A DNA stretch of 64,000 bases from Bacillus cereus G9842 (GCF_000021305.1 NC_011772.1:3262001-3326000); one strand, 5' to 3'; positions 12,072 to 20,615 are shown, numbered from the stretch's first letter. Numbers and translations are program-made. The notes: generated by a model from the letters alone, not told the origin.

Positions 12072-12491
12072 TCATAGCTCTATGTTTTTCGAAGCATGTT
12101 CCCTTTGCTTCTCTTCCTCTTCCTCTTTCACTAACTGCATATTCGCATAAGCTAAATTTGCAATCATTAAAAAGTGACCACCTAAAATGCCTGTACCAAA
12201 TGCCCACATTTCCATTTCATGCTCAATTTCATACATGATGATTGCTCCTAAAATGGCAGCTGCAAATCGGTTTAGAACTCCTAACCCAGGAGCCTTTTCC
12301 TTCATTACGATACTTTTTCCGAGTTTCTCCACCCTGCGAGCTAATAACCAAAGACAATAGGCGCTTACTGCTAATCCAATACCAAACCCTGTCACTTGTT
12401 TTCCAAACGGAGTAATCGTCCACATAAGTAGTAAACCACTAAAGATCACATACAATTGTAATCGATATACACGTAAGGCTTCTTGAATCAA
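12072..12491 (-). CDS. ATP synthase subunit I-like membrane protein
   Basis: 139 residues with four hydrophobic segments and a basic loop after helix 2 (LLARRVEKLGKSIVMKEK), ending in a charged Glu-rich tail. The spacing of helices and the loop resemble the AtpI (ATP synthase I) family. No atp operon is nearby, so it is a paralogue or distant relative. TTG start at 12491 behind AGGAGCGG. Downstream of the HlyC/CorC gene on the same strand, separated by that gene's terminator. Confidence 0.55.
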   Translation of the reverse strand: MIQEALRVYRLQLYVIFSGLLLMWTITPFGKQVTGFGIGLAVSAYCLWLLARRVEKLGKSIVMKEKAPGLGVLNRFAAAILGAIIMYEIEHEMEMWAFGTGILGGHFLMIANLAYANMQLVKEEEEEKQREHASKNIEL

Positions 12492-12533
12492 AATATCCGC
12501 TCCTAAGTTCTCATTTTTTGTACTTTAGAAGAA

Positions 12534-12563
12534 AAGCAGCAACTTACACAGTTGCTGCTTTCT
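12534..12563 (-). terminator. Terminator overlapping the 3' end of the HlyC/CorC gene
   Basis: Perfect stem AGCAGCAACT / AGTTGCTGCT with a 5-base loop; it begins inside the last codons (stop at 12544) and is followed by a T-rich run on the minus strand. Confidence 0.8.
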
Positions 12564-13872
12564 CTTCTTCTTGTTCTTGTTCCATCTTACGAATTTCAAC
12601 ACGTTTAATTTGGTAAGCGTCTTTTTCTAACACTTTAAATTCATAACCTTCCGCCTCAACGTGTTGTCCTTCTTCGATTTCATGATTTTGCATCATAATC
12701 CATCCACCGATTGTATCCACATCATCTTCTTCGATGTGTAATCCAAATAAATCTTTCACTTCTGAGATAAGCACTTTTCCATCAACAATGATATGTTGCT
12801 CGTTCACATGTTGAATTGGTGGTGCTTCATCTTCATCATATTCGTCACGAATTTCGCCGACGATTTCCTCCAAGATATCTTCAAGCGTTACAATTCCGGC
12901 TGTTCCTCCGTACTCATCATATAAAACAGCCATCGGAATTCGCTTTTTCTGCATTTGAAGTAATAAATCGTGAATTGGAGTCGTTTCCATCACTTCAATA
13001 ATCGGACGCATATACGAGCGAATAAATGATAAATCTTTTTGATCCTCGGTCATATATCGAATAAAGAAATCTTTTACGTTGACCATACCGATAATATCAT
13101 CTTTATCTTCCCCAAAAATCGGATAACGTGTGTATCGCTCATTTTGGATTACTTTCATGTGTTCTTCTACTGAATCTTCCAGGTAGAAACCAATGATTTC
13201 TGTTCGCGGTACCATAATCTCTTTCGCAATACGATTATCAAATTCAAAAATGTTATTTACATACTTGTATTCAGCTTGATTAATTTCGCCGCTTTCATAG
13301 CTATCTGAAAGGATAAGACGTAATTCTTCTTCTGTATGAGCTACTTCATGTTCTGAAGCTGGCTTTAAACCGAATAAACCAGTTATCACACGAGCTGAAC
13401 CGTTCAATACCCAAATAAATGGATACATTACTTTATAGAACATCATTAATGGACCTGCCAATAATAACGTTACCCTTTCAGCCTTTTGAATTGCCATCGT
13501 TTTCGGAGCTAATTCCCCTACTACAACGTGTAAATACGTCATAATCATAAAAGCAAGACCAAATGTTAATACTGATGAAATAGAAGGATTTAAGTTCCAT
13601 TTCTCAAATAACGGGTGTAATAACTTTTCGATTGTCGGTTCACCTAACCAACCTAATCCCATAGCTGTAACTGTAATACCTAATTGACAAGCAGATAAAT
13701 ATTCATCTAAATTTGTTGTTACCTTTTTCGCTGCTAAAGCACCGCGTTTTCCTTCCGCAACAAGCTGATCGATACGGCTTGAACGTATCTTTACAATCGC
13801 AAACTCTGCTGCTACGAAAAATCCAGTAAATGCGATTAAAATCGCAACCATGACTAAATTAAATATTTCCAA
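12544..13872 (-). CDS. HlyC/CorC family membrane protein (CNNM-CBS-CorC)
   Basis: 442 residues. An N-terminal CNNM/DUF21 membrane domain (about 1-190; note AAEFAIVKIRSSRIDQL and LSACQLGITVTAMGLGWLGE), then a CBS pair (about 205-345, starting AKEIMVPRTEI, and DEYGGTAGIVTLEDILEEIV), then a C-terminal CorC_HlyC domain (VDTIGGWIM). The sequence strongly resembles B. subtilis YhdP/MpfA, a proposed Mg2+ exporter, so magnesium homeostasis is likely but not proven. TTG start with AAGGGG five bases upstream. A small hairpin covers part of that site. The MerR gene sits just upstream on the same strand. Confidence 0.85.
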   Translation of the reverse strand: MEIFNLVMVAILIAFTGFFVAAEFAIVKIRSSRIDQLVAEGKRGALAAKKVTTNLDEYLSACQLGITVTAMGLGWLGEPTIEKLLHPLFEKWNLNPSISSVLTFGLAFMIMTYLHVVVGELAPKTMAIQKAERVTLLLAGPLMMFYKVMYPFIWVLNGSARVITGLFGLKPASEHEVAHTEEELRLILSDSYESGEINQAEYKYVNNIFEFDNRIAKEIMVPRTEIIGFYLEDSVEEHMKVIQNERYTRYPIFGEDKDDIIGMVNVKDFFIRYMTEDQKDLSFIRSYMRPIIEVMETTPIHDLLLQMQKKRIPMAVLYDEYGGTAGIVTLEDILEEIVGEIRDEYDEDEAPPIQHVNEQHIIVDGKVLISEVKDLFGLHIEEDDVDTIGGWIMMQNHEIEEGQHVEAEGYEFKVLEKDAYQIKRVEIRKMEQEQEEEKAATV

Positions 13873-13879
13873 TGAATCC

Positions 13880-13899
13880 CCTTAGTTAAAAAACTAAGG
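13880..13899 (-). promoter_or_regulatory. Hairpin over the ribosome binding site of the HlyC/CorC gene
   Basis: 8-bp stem CCTTAGTT / AACTAAGG with a 4-base loop in the mRNA. The 3' arm contains the AAGG of the AAGGGG Shine-Dalgarno for the TTG start at 13872. An extra AGGAGGTG lies upstream. It could reduce or regulate translation. Confidence 0.45.
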
Positions 13900-13991
13900 T
13901 GTCCACCTCCTGTATACTATAATGTTTTCTTATTTATTTGTTAGAAAACATAGCCCGATACAAAAATTAAAGAGGTCGGATTTCACTTATT

Positions 13992-14399
13992 CTATAATAA
14001 TAGAGCAAGTGTCTGTATTAAAGCTGTCGTTTGACCTGATAAAGATTTCGATATTTTTTCACGTTGTGAATCAGTCAATTCATCTAAAAGCGGTTTTAAC
14101 TCAGTAAGCTCCACTTCTAATCGGTGAATATGGTCTGTCACTTCATTCACTTGTTTCGAAACGTGTTCATTGATACCGAGCAGCTTCTTCTTCTCCTCGA
14201 TTTTCTCTTTAATCTCACAAAGCGGCATATGCATTTCTTTGCACTTCTCAATAAATTGTAATGTCTCAAATGCTGTTTCGTCGTAATAGCGATAATTAGA
14301 TTGAGATCGCTCCGCTTTTAAGATACCTAGATTCGTATAATAATCAATCGTTCGTTTCGACACGTGAGCCATGAGAGCCAACTGTCCGATTCGATACAC
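13992..14399 (-). CDS. MerR family transcriptional regulator
   Basis: 135 residues. The N-terminal winged helix begins YRIGQLALMAHVSKRTIDYY, followed by TNLGILKAERSQSNYRYYDE, which is the MerR recognition region. A long coiled coil (KCKEMHMPLCEIKEKIEEKK to about residue 105) and a short C-terminal tail follow, with no Cys-based metal site. This suggests a non-metal effector or an effector-less member. GTG start. A good sigma-A promoter with an overlapping dyad lies upstream, consistent with autoregulation. It may also control the neighbouring HlyC/CorC gene. Confidence 0.85.
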   Translation of the reverse strand: MYRIGQLALMAHVSKRTIDYYTNLGILKAERSQSNYRYYDETAFETLQFIEKCKEMHMPLCEIKEKIEEKKKLLGINEHVSKQVNEVTDHIHRLEVELTELKPLLDELTDSQREKISKSLSGQTTALIQTLALLL

Positions 14400-14437
14400 C
14401 TTCCCAACGATCTTCCCCCCTTGTTTATATTACTTAC

Positions 14438-14478
14438 ATCATACAACACATAAACTGTACAGTCAAACGTGACGGTTT
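14438..14478 (-). promoter_or_regulatory. Promoter and possible MerR operator
   Basis: On the minus strand, TTGACT (-35, 14466-14461) and TATGAT (-10, 14443-14438) are 17 bases apart. An imperfect dyad with arms AAACCGT and ACAGTTT overlaps the -35 element, placed where a MerR-family autoregulator could bind. Confidence 0.6.
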
Positions 14479-14724
14479 ATTATTCACAATTTATACACAA
14501 CTTCATATATTTTCTTAAACTTATAGAATATGATTCTACTTATATAATTAAATTATTAAATTTCATTAATTACGTGCTAGCCAAATATATTTATGAAATC
14601 ACCTGTTCTTTTCAAATTTTCTTATTTTAGAACATACCGTTCTATTTCTAAAAAAATAACCCAGTACAATAAACTGAAAATTAAGTTATAATATCATTAT
14701 AAAATATGAAGGAGGAATGCACTC

Positions 14725-14775
14725 ATGTACTACAACACTTCATTCGAAAACGATCAGCCTGTAGGCCGTCTATAA
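14725..14775 (+). CDS. 16-residue leader peptide of an attenuator
   Basis: ATG preceded by GAAGGAGGAATGC, an ideal ribosome binding site, and followed by MYYNTSFENDQPVGRL and TAA. It is too short to be a normal protein. Its last codons (CCGTCTAT, 14766-14773) form the first of four mutually complementary segments that end at the ribosome binding site of the transporter at 14862. It has the design of a leader peptide whose translation state sets expression downstream. Confidence 0.65.
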   Translation: MYYNTSFENDQPVGRL

Positions 14776-14853
14776 ACTAAGACGGGCATTCATTTAGCAC
14801 ATACACTACGCCTCGTCTTAGGGAACTCATATTACCCTAAAAATAGACGGAGG
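14766..14853 (+). promoter_or_regulatory. Candidate erm-type translational attenuator
   Basis: Four segments: 1 CCGTCTAT (14766-14773), 2 CTAAGACGGG (14777-14786), 3 CCTCGTCTTAGGG (14811-14823), 4 CCCTA...AGACGGAGG (14835-14853). Segments 1:2 and 3:4 can pair, and 3:4 buries the GGAGG of the next gene. Alternatively 2:3 pair over 8 bp, freeing segment 4. A ribosome stalled on segment 1 would favour the open form, as in erm and cat leaders. The pairing is read directly; the mechanism is inferred. Confidence 0.6.
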
Positions 14854-14861
14854 TACTTTAC

Positions 14862-15746
14862 ATGAAACAAACAATTTTAGGAGCTATATATTTATCACTA
14901 ACAGCAAGTATATGGGGTGGTATGTATGTTGTTAGCAAATACATACTCGATTTTATCCCACCACTGACACTCGTTTGGTTACGCTTTATTATCGCTTTTG
15001 TTGTTTTGTATTTCATTTTGAAAATAGCTGAGAAAAAGCAAAAGAAAAAAGCAACCATTCGCAAAAAAGATTGGCTATTATTCGCTTGGATTGGATTTAT
15101 CGGCTATTTCATTTCAATCACATGCCAATTTATCGGAACAAAATTATCCGACGCTCATACAGGCTCGTTAGTTACATCAGCTACACCTGCATTTATGGTT
15201 ATATTTGCAGCGCTCATTTTGAAAGAAAAACTAACTGCTCGTAGACTTTTATCTACTATAATAGCGACAATCGGTGTCATTATCGTAATCGGATGGGATA
15301 TTGAAATCGGCTCCTATTTTATCGGAACAATCATTTTAGTTGGAGCCGCTATTACGTGGGCTTTACTATCTATTTATGTAAAAATCGCTTCAATCCAATT
15401 TTCATCCTTAGTTATTACAACGTATGCCATATTCTTTTCACTCTTTTTTATTACACCTTTTATGATAGGGGAACTACAAACATCCTCTATCGGAACAGTA
15501 AATACGTACGTCATATTAGGCGTATTATACTTAGGAATCGTCTCAACAGCAGGTGCCTTTTTCCTTTGGAATAAAGGATTAGACTTAATGGATGCAAGCA
15601 TCGGTTCCTTATTTTTCTTCTTCCAACCTATCGTTGGATCATTACTTGGTTGGCTCTTATTAAATGAGACATTAAATAGTAACTTTTTCATTGGTGGTAT
15701 GCTCATTATATGTAGCGTTTTCATTACTACTTTTGAAAAGAAATAA
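14862..15746 (+). CDS. DMT superfamily transporter (EamA)
   Basis: 294 residues with ten hydrophobic helices in two EamA halves (about 8-140 and 155-290). The first half has GGMYVVSKYIL and PPLTLVWLRFIIAF; the second ends in QPIVGSLLGWLLLNE, the conserved motif near the last helices. It is probably an exporter of metabolites or drugs. The ribosome binding site GACGGAGG is inside the attenuator helix described above, so translation is likely conditional. No terminator with a T run follows on the plus strand. Confidence 0.85.
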   Translation: MKQTILGAIYLSLTASIWGGMYVVSKYILDFIPPLTLVWLRFIIAFVVLYFILKIAEKKQKKKATIRKKDWLLFAWIGFIGYFISITCQFIGTKLSDAHTGSLVTSATPAFMVIFAALILKEKLTARRLLSTIIATIGVIIVIGWDIEIGSYFIGTIILVGAAITWALLSIYVKIASIQFSSLVITTYAIFFSLFFITPFMIGELQTSSIGTVNTYVILGVLYLGIVSTAGAFFLWNKGLDLMDASIGSLFFFFQPIVGSLLGWLLLNETLNSNFFIGGMLIICSVFITTFEKK

Positions 15747-15749
15747 CAA

Positions 15750-15780
15750 AACAGGCAGAGATTCTTAGTCTCTGCCTGTT
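15750..15780 (-). terminator. Terminator hairpin between convergent genes
   Basis: 12-bp stem AACAGGCAGAGA / TCTCTGCCTGTT, with TTTTGTTATTT following on the minus strand. The stop codon of the minus-strand split gene (15765) is within its loop side. Confidence 0.8.
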
Positions 15781-16452
15781 CGCATAATTGGATCTTGGTC
15801 GTGAAAACCAATACAAATCGGTATATTACTTTGCACTTCACTACGTACACTTATAAAACTACACAGCGTTTTAGCAATTAAATATAAAGTTATACTGATT
15901 GCTTTTTCACTTGTATCAAAGCCATTTTCATTATACATATCCGCTAATTCTACAGACCCCGACCCCTCAATATTATATGTCCATTCTGAAGCCCAATTAT
16001 CGTCCTCTTCTTCCATTGAAACATATTCCTCACAAATATAAAGTGAAACTTTAATCAGTGGGGGCGTTCTTCATCCCCACTGATTATTAGTTGAACCAAT
16101 CGGGCTTTTACGGGCAGTTGACTTCCCACGTAACTTCTTTGCTTTCGCTGAATTTTGAGGTGGGGGTCTTACTGCCCGTTAATGCGGGATAAAACTGACT
16201 ATTCCACTCGTTATCAAGATCATACTCTAAATAAATCGCCTTTGCTTCTTCATTAGTAGCCATTTCTACAGCTGCATCCAAACCTACTCTAATACTTTCC
16301 TTATATGACTCTAAATCAATTGCTTTAATTCGTTCTGCATATTCTGTAGACGCCAACATGCAACAAATATCATAATACTTCGCTTCTATTTGCTCTACTG
16401 CTAACGAAAAGGCATCCTCTTGCACCTCTTCTAAATACTGAAATATATCCAC
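15765..16452 (-). pseudogene. Hypothetical protein gene split by a bcr1 element
   Basis: The N-terminal part (16452 to about 16194) starts MDIFQYLEEVQEDAFSLAV and reaches ...LDNEWNSQFY. The bcr1 element then adds 25 foreign residues (PALTGSKTPTSKFSESKEVT onward) before a stop at 16108. The C-terminal part resumes as ICEEYVSMEEEDDNWASEW and ends at 15765. Removing the element plus one 5-bp border (151 bp) rejoins the frame to a 178-residue protein. I do not recognise the family; it is acidic and soluble. As it stands, a 114-residue product with a bcr1-encoded tail could be made. Confidence 0.85.
16043..16188. repeat. bcr1-type repeat element inserted in a gene, 146 bp
   Basis: Bordered by ATAAA at 16038-16042 and 16189-16193 (TTTAT on the coding strand). 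It is the most complete copy here, with GTGAAACTTTAATCAGTGGG at its start, a hairpin, AACCAATCGGGCTTTTACGG, CGTAACTTCTTTGC, CTGAATTTTG and ACTGCCCGTTAATGCGGG. Exact restoration of an ORF on removal shows that it inserted with a 5-bp duplication. Confidence 0.95.
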
Positions 16453-16471
16453 ACTAAATACTCCTCACTCT

Positions 16472-17293
16472 TTACGCACTCCAATGCGATGGACGAGACA
16501 ATAATTTCGGTAATTTCGTATGTTTGTCCCCTCTAGCCGCATTAACTTGAACTTGCGTCAGGAAAATACTATTTGTAAAATCAGTCCCGCGAATATCTGC
16601 ATCTCGTAAATCTGCTCCGATGAGATCTGCCCCTCGTAAGTCTGCTCCATTTAAGTTTGCCGCAATTAAATATGCTCCTCTTAAATTTGCACCTTGTAAA
16701 TCTTTCTTTTTCAGATTTGCTCCCATAAGGTCTGCACCGCGGTGTATGATTCGTTTCTTACGCGCAGTATTCATTTCCTTCCATACTAATTCGCTCGTTT
16801 CTAAAAGAAGAATGTTTACCTCTGCCCTATGCACTGGAACATTTATTTTCATTAACTCATCTGGATTTAAATTCGAAAGTCGCTCTGTCTCCTCAATTGC
16901 GGTCTTCAGCTCTTTATGAATTGGCTGTGTTGCCTTTAAAAGAATCGCTTCATTCAAATACCAAAGCATTTCATGAAGTTGATGCATAACTGGAAAAGCA
17001 TCATACATTTTTCTCGCATGCTTAGCATCTTTCCGCCAATCAACCCCGTTAAATGTAACTTGAGAAATCTTCTGCCCAGCGCCGAAACATTCAAATACTG
17101 TACAACCTTTATAACCTTTTCCTCTAAGATTTTTATGTATACTACATTTAAAATCTGATTGTAAGTTGGAACATGGTTTACCACCATCTTTATTCACTGC
17201 AAAATCTATCGATGCTGCGAACGGTAATGCAACGCAACATAGACCGAAGCATTTTTCGCAGTTTGCTTTTAAATGATCATTATGATTAGTCAA
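16472..17293 (-). CDS. Pentapeptide repeat protein with Cys-rich N terminus
   Basis: 273 residues. The first 75 residues hold a cysteine cluster (CEKCFGLCC at 13-21, then single Cys in KPCSNL, FKCSIH, GCTVFECF) resembling YkgJ-type Fe-S or zinc-binding motifs. The middle is helical. Residues about 185-250 form pentapeptide repeats A(D/N)LxX, e.g. GADLMGANLKKKDLQGANLR, which fold as a right-handed beta helix. TTG start at 17293 with AGGGGG eight bases upstream. The combination suggests a scaffold or DNA-mimic-like protein; function unknown. It lies just upstream of the bcr1-split gene. Confidence 0.85.
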   Translation of the reverse strand: MTNHNDHLKANCEKCFGLCCVALPFAASIDFAVNKDGGKPCSNLQSDFKCSIHKNLRGKGYKGCTVFECFGAGQKISQVTFNGVDWRKDAKHARKMYDAFPVMHQLHEMLWYLNEAILLKATQPIHKELKTAIEETERLSNLNPDELMKINVPVHRAEVNILLLETSELVWKEMNTARKKRIIHRGADLMGANLKKKDLQGANLRGAYLIAANLNGADLRGADLIGADLRDADIRGTDFTNSIFLTQVQVNAARGDKHTKLPKLLSRPSHWSA

Positions 17294-17488
17294 AATCTAT
17301 ACCCCCTGTTGTCTTTTGACTATTTCATAATATTCCAACTGTAATAAATAATCAATTTTAAAATAAACCGGCATCTTTCGTTTCAATTCATAACTTTATC
17401 ATTCGATTTCCTTTCAATTGAAAAGGACTATTTTTATTTAATGAATTATAATTAAATTATAAATTTTCTAACTAAAAGGAGACTTATT

Positions 17489-17665
17489 ATGGCACTACAA
17501 ATGAAAACAAACTGTCAAATTTGCGATCAATCGCTCGAACAAGATTCTGAAGCATACATTTGTGTATATGAATGTACATTTTGCGCACCATGTACAGAAG
17601 AAAGACACAACGTTTGTCCAAACTGCGGCGGCGAATTAGTACGTAGACCGAAAAAGAAACAATAA
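17489..17665 (+). CDS. DUF1272-type zinc-ribbon protein
   Basis: 58 residues with three Cx2C pairs (CQIC, CAPC, CPNC) and two further Cys (CVYEC), ending in a basic tail RRPKKKQ. This matches the small DUF1272 family of cysteine-rich proteins, presumed zinc binding. ATG follows AAAAGGAGAC. It is monocistronic and shares its terminator with the convergent lactonase gene. Confidence 0.85.
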   Translation: MALQMKTNCQICDQSLEQDSEAYICVYECTFCAPCTEERHNVCPNCGGELVRRPKKKQ

Positions 17666-17694
17666 AAAGCAAAGCGATATCGCTTTGCTTTTTA
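17665..17694. terminator. Bidirectional terminator
   Basis: AAAAGCAAAGCGATATCGCT / TTGCTTTT: near-perfect palindrome with A and T runs on both sides, between convergent genes. Confidence 0.85.
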
Positions 17695-17731
17695 TTGTTT
17701 TCTGAGTATATGAAATTATATCGAACACAAC

Positions 17732-18793
17732 TTAAACATTTAAAAACTTCACACAAACAGGCTCTGGCACAGCAACATCAGATTGTAAAAGTGTTAACTT
17801 TCCTGTAGATTCATCTCTTGAAAATAGCACAAGATTATGTGACTTTTCATTTGTAGCAACAAGAAACTTTTCAGTGGGATCTAATACAAAGTCCCTCGGC
17901 CAATTTCCTTCTGTAGATGTATGTTCAACAAATGTAAGCTGACCTGAATTTTGATCTACGCTATAAATAGCGATACTATTATGACCACGATTACCTGCAT
18001 ATACAAAACGGCCGTCAGAAGAAATATGGATAGCACTTCCTTGACTATTTTCATCAAAGTGTTCTGGAAGAGTAGAAATATACTGTACTTCTGTAAAGGA
18101 TCCTTCTTCCGAGTTATATGTTAGCGCAATAACCTCTGAACTAAGCTCCGTCATTACATAAGCGTATTTTCCATTTGGATGAAAAGTAATGTGTCTTGGA
18201 CCACTCCCTGGATTTACAGATAAACTATTCACTTCTGTTAATGTACTATCTTTTATTTCATACGTAATTAACTTATCAATTCCTAAATCAACACCTATCA
18301 CATATTTTTCATCAGGAGTATATCCCGCGTAATGTGCATGTGGTTTTTCTTGTCTCTCTTTATTTGGACCTGAACCTTCATGCGCCATAATAGATGAAGC
18401 AGGATTTACAGTTCCATTTTCTTCATTTATTTCAAAAGACTCAATCGTTCCTTTATGGTAATTTGCTGTAACTACCGTATGATTCCCACTATCAACGCTC
18501 ACATGACAAGGAGAAGCCCCTTCTACTACTTGTCTGTTTTCTGCCTTTAACTCTCCAGTTTTACTATCAATTGAATAGGCAGCTACACCACCAGATTCTC
18601 CTTCCTTAACAACGGAATAGAGATACTCATTATTTCGGTTAATCGTTACATATGTAGGGTTATCCAGCTTAGCGGCAAGTGTTACATTACTAATTTTTTT
18701 TGCTTCTGTGTCTAAAGTAATCTTATATATTCCTTCACTATTTTCTTTTGTGTAAGTTCCAACATATCCAATAAACTCTTTGTTATCCTTCAT
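17732..18793 (-). CDS. pgl: 6-phosphogluconolactonase, beta-propeller type
   Basis: 353 residues of repeated beta-propeller blades (FIGYVGTYTKENSEGIYKI at the N terminus; SGPRHITFHPNGKYAYVMTE; GSAIHISSDGRFVYAGNRGH). This is the YkgB/cycloisomerase-2 lactonase family, which hydrolyses 6-phosphoglucono-lactone to 6-phosphogluconate, the step between zwf and gnd. All the other enzymes of the route are encoded just upstream on the same strand, which supports the assignment. ATG behind GAGAGGG. Confidence 0.85.
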   Translation of the reverse strand: MKDNKEFIGYVGTYTKENSEGIYKITLDTEAKKISNVTLAAKLDNPTYVTINRNNEYLYSVVKEGESGGVAAYSIDSKTGELKAENRQVVEGASPCHVSVDSGNHTVVTANYHKGTIESFEINEENGTVNPASSIMAHEGSGPNKERQEKPHAHYAGYTPDEKYVIGVDLGIDKLITYEIKDSTLTEVNSLSVNPGSGPRHITFHPNGKYAYVMTELSSEVIALTYNSEEGSFTEVQYISTLPEHFDENSQGSAIHISSDGRFVYAGNRGHNSIAIYSVDQNSGQLTFVEHTSTEGNWPRDFVLDPTEKFLVATNEKSHNLVLFSRDESTGKLTLLQSDVAVPEPVCVKFLNV

Positions 18794-18919
18794 TTTTATA
18801 ACCCTCTCTCCCTATATTTTTCGTTCATCATACTTCTTAAAATATTTTATGTTGAAAGAGTATCCTAAAAAATCGGAGTACCTCTTTATACGTTACCATA
18901 TTTTCTTGATAAATAGCTT

Positions 18920-20458
18920 TTAAACCCACTTTTTTTGGTACGCTGCTATACTTTCATATTCTTCTTCCAATTGACGAGACAGACGAATATAGATTGGTGT
19001 TAAATCTTTATATTTTTCCACACTTTCCATGTTTGGCCCATGATGAAAATCTGCCCCTACCATTTCAGAAACTACGCATAATGTATCTATTTCACCTAAA
19101 CTATATAAACCGAGGATTGCAGCACCTAAGCAAGAGCTTTCGAAACTTTCAGGAACATATACGTCTTGATGGAAAATATCTGCCATCATCTGTCTCCAAA
19201 GTTCCGATCTTGCAAAACCGCCTGTCGCTTGAATTTTTTTTGGTTCGCCAATTAGCTCTTTTAAAGCGAGAAGAACGGTATATAAATTATAAATTACTCC
19301 TTCTAAAACAGCACGGATAAGATGTTCTTTCTTATGATGCAATCCGAGTCCAAAGAAAGATCCCCGTGCATTTGCATTCCATAAAGGAGCTCTTTCCCCT
19401 GCTAAATACGGATGAAACAATAAACCGTCAGATCCAGGATTCACATTTGCTGCTATTTCAGTAAGTACTTCATATGGATCTTTTCCTAAACGCTTCGCAA
19501 GTTCAATCTCTGAAGTGCCCAATTGGTCACGAGCCCATCTGAAAATCATACCACCGTTATTAACTGGACCACCGATTACCCAATGGTCTTCAGTTAACGC
19601 ATAACAAAAAATTCTACCTTTTGGATCTGTTACAGGACGATTTGTTACAGCACGTATCGCACCGCTTGTACCAATTGTAACAGCCACAACGCCAGGGTCT
19701 ATCGCATTTACACCTAAATTAGATAGTACTCCATCACTCGCTCCTACTACAAAAGGCGTAGAAACAAGTACATTCATCTCTTTGGCAAGCTCTTCATCTA
19801 ATCCTGTTAAACTGTGCGTTGTTGGAACAAGTTTAGAAAGCTTGTCATCTGTAATTCCCGCAACATGTAAAGCCTCTTCATCCCATTTTAAAGATTTCAA
19901 ATTAAACATCCCTGTCGCTGATGCTATAGAATGATCAATTACATATTCTTTATATAACTTGTAGAAAACATATTCTTTAATAGAAATGAATTTATAACTT
20001 CTTGCGAACAATTCTACCCGCTCATTCTGTAACCAAACTAATTTCGAAAGTGGTGACATCGGATGAATAGGTGTCCCAGTACGTAAATAAATTTCATGAC
20101 CATTCATATCATTCTTTATTTTCTCCGCCCAGCTTGCACTTCTATTATCTGCCCACGTGATACATTTCGTTAACGGATTTCCATCTTCGTCTACAGCGAT
20201 AACGCTATGCATTGCCGAACTGAAAGAAACACAGAGAATATCAACCGCTTGTATATTACTTGATTGCACAACTTCTTTAATCGTATGTATCACCGCTTGA
20301 AAGATTTCTTCTGGATCTTGTTCTGCTATTTCAGGCGTAGGAGAATATAAAGGATATTCAATTCCATGACTTGCAATAACAGATCCATCAATTGAAAACA
20401 AAACCGATTTTGTACTAGTTGTCCCAATATCTACACCAATCATATATTTCGATCTCAC
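18920..20458 (-). CDS. gntK: Gluconokinase, FGGY family
   Basis: 512 residues from GTG 20458, which has AAAGGGG at the right distance; the upstream ATG has no site. The N-terminal MIGVDIGTTSTKSVLF is the FGGY phosphate-binding loop. GTSGAIRAVTNRP and the C-terminal ATGGFARSELWRQMMADI with SSCLGAAILG complete the ATP-binding fold. It should phosphorylate gluconate to 6-phosphogluconate, feeding gnd. No gluconate permease or GntR-type gluconate repressor is adjacent here, unlike B. subtilis gntRKPZ. It is separated from tal by a terminator, so it may have its own promoter. Confidence 0.85.
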   Translation of the reverse strand: MRSKYMIGVDIGTTSTKSVLFSIDGSVIASHGIEYPLYSPTPEIAEQDPEEIFQAVIHTIKEVVQSSNIQAVDILCVSFSSAMHSVIAVDEDGNPLTKCITWADNRSASWAEKIKNDMNGHEIYLRTGTPIHPMSPLSKLVWLQNERVELFARSYKFISIKEYVFYKLYKEYVIDHSIASATGMFNLKSLKWDEEALHVAGITDDKLSKLVPTTHSLTGLDEELAKEMNVLVSTPFVVGASDGVLSNLGVNAIDPGVVAVTIGTSGAIRAVTNRPVTDPKGRIFCYALTEDHWVIGGPVNNGGMIFRWARDQLGTSEIELAKRLGKDPYEVLTEIAANVNPGSDGLLFHPYLAGERAPLWNANARGSFFGLGLHHKKEHLIRAVLEGVIYNLYTVLLALKELIGEPKKIQATGGFARSELWRQMMADIFHQDVYVPESFESSCLGAAILGLYSLGEIDTLCVVSEMVGADFHHGPNMESVEKYKDLTPIYIRLSRQLEEEYESIAAYQKKWV

Positions 20459-20552
20459 TATGTAACCCCTTTCAGAATATACCATTAAAAAAGAACACTC
20501 TCAATTCTTTACTAATTATGCATACATACTTGGGAGCACCATGGTTTATACG

Positions 20553-20615
20553 AAAAAAGACTCTCCCTTATGAGAATTACGTGCTAACTAACTTTACTCT
20601 CATAAGGGGGCCTTT
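20553..20615 (-). terminator. Terminator or attenuator between tal and gntK
   Basis: Long-loop hairpin CCCTTATGAGAG / TTCTCATAAGGG on the minus strand (arms about 20608-20597 and 20576-20565), followed by AGAGTCTTTTTT. It ends the zwf-tkt-gnd-tal transcript. Read-through control of gntK is possible. Confidence 0.7.
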
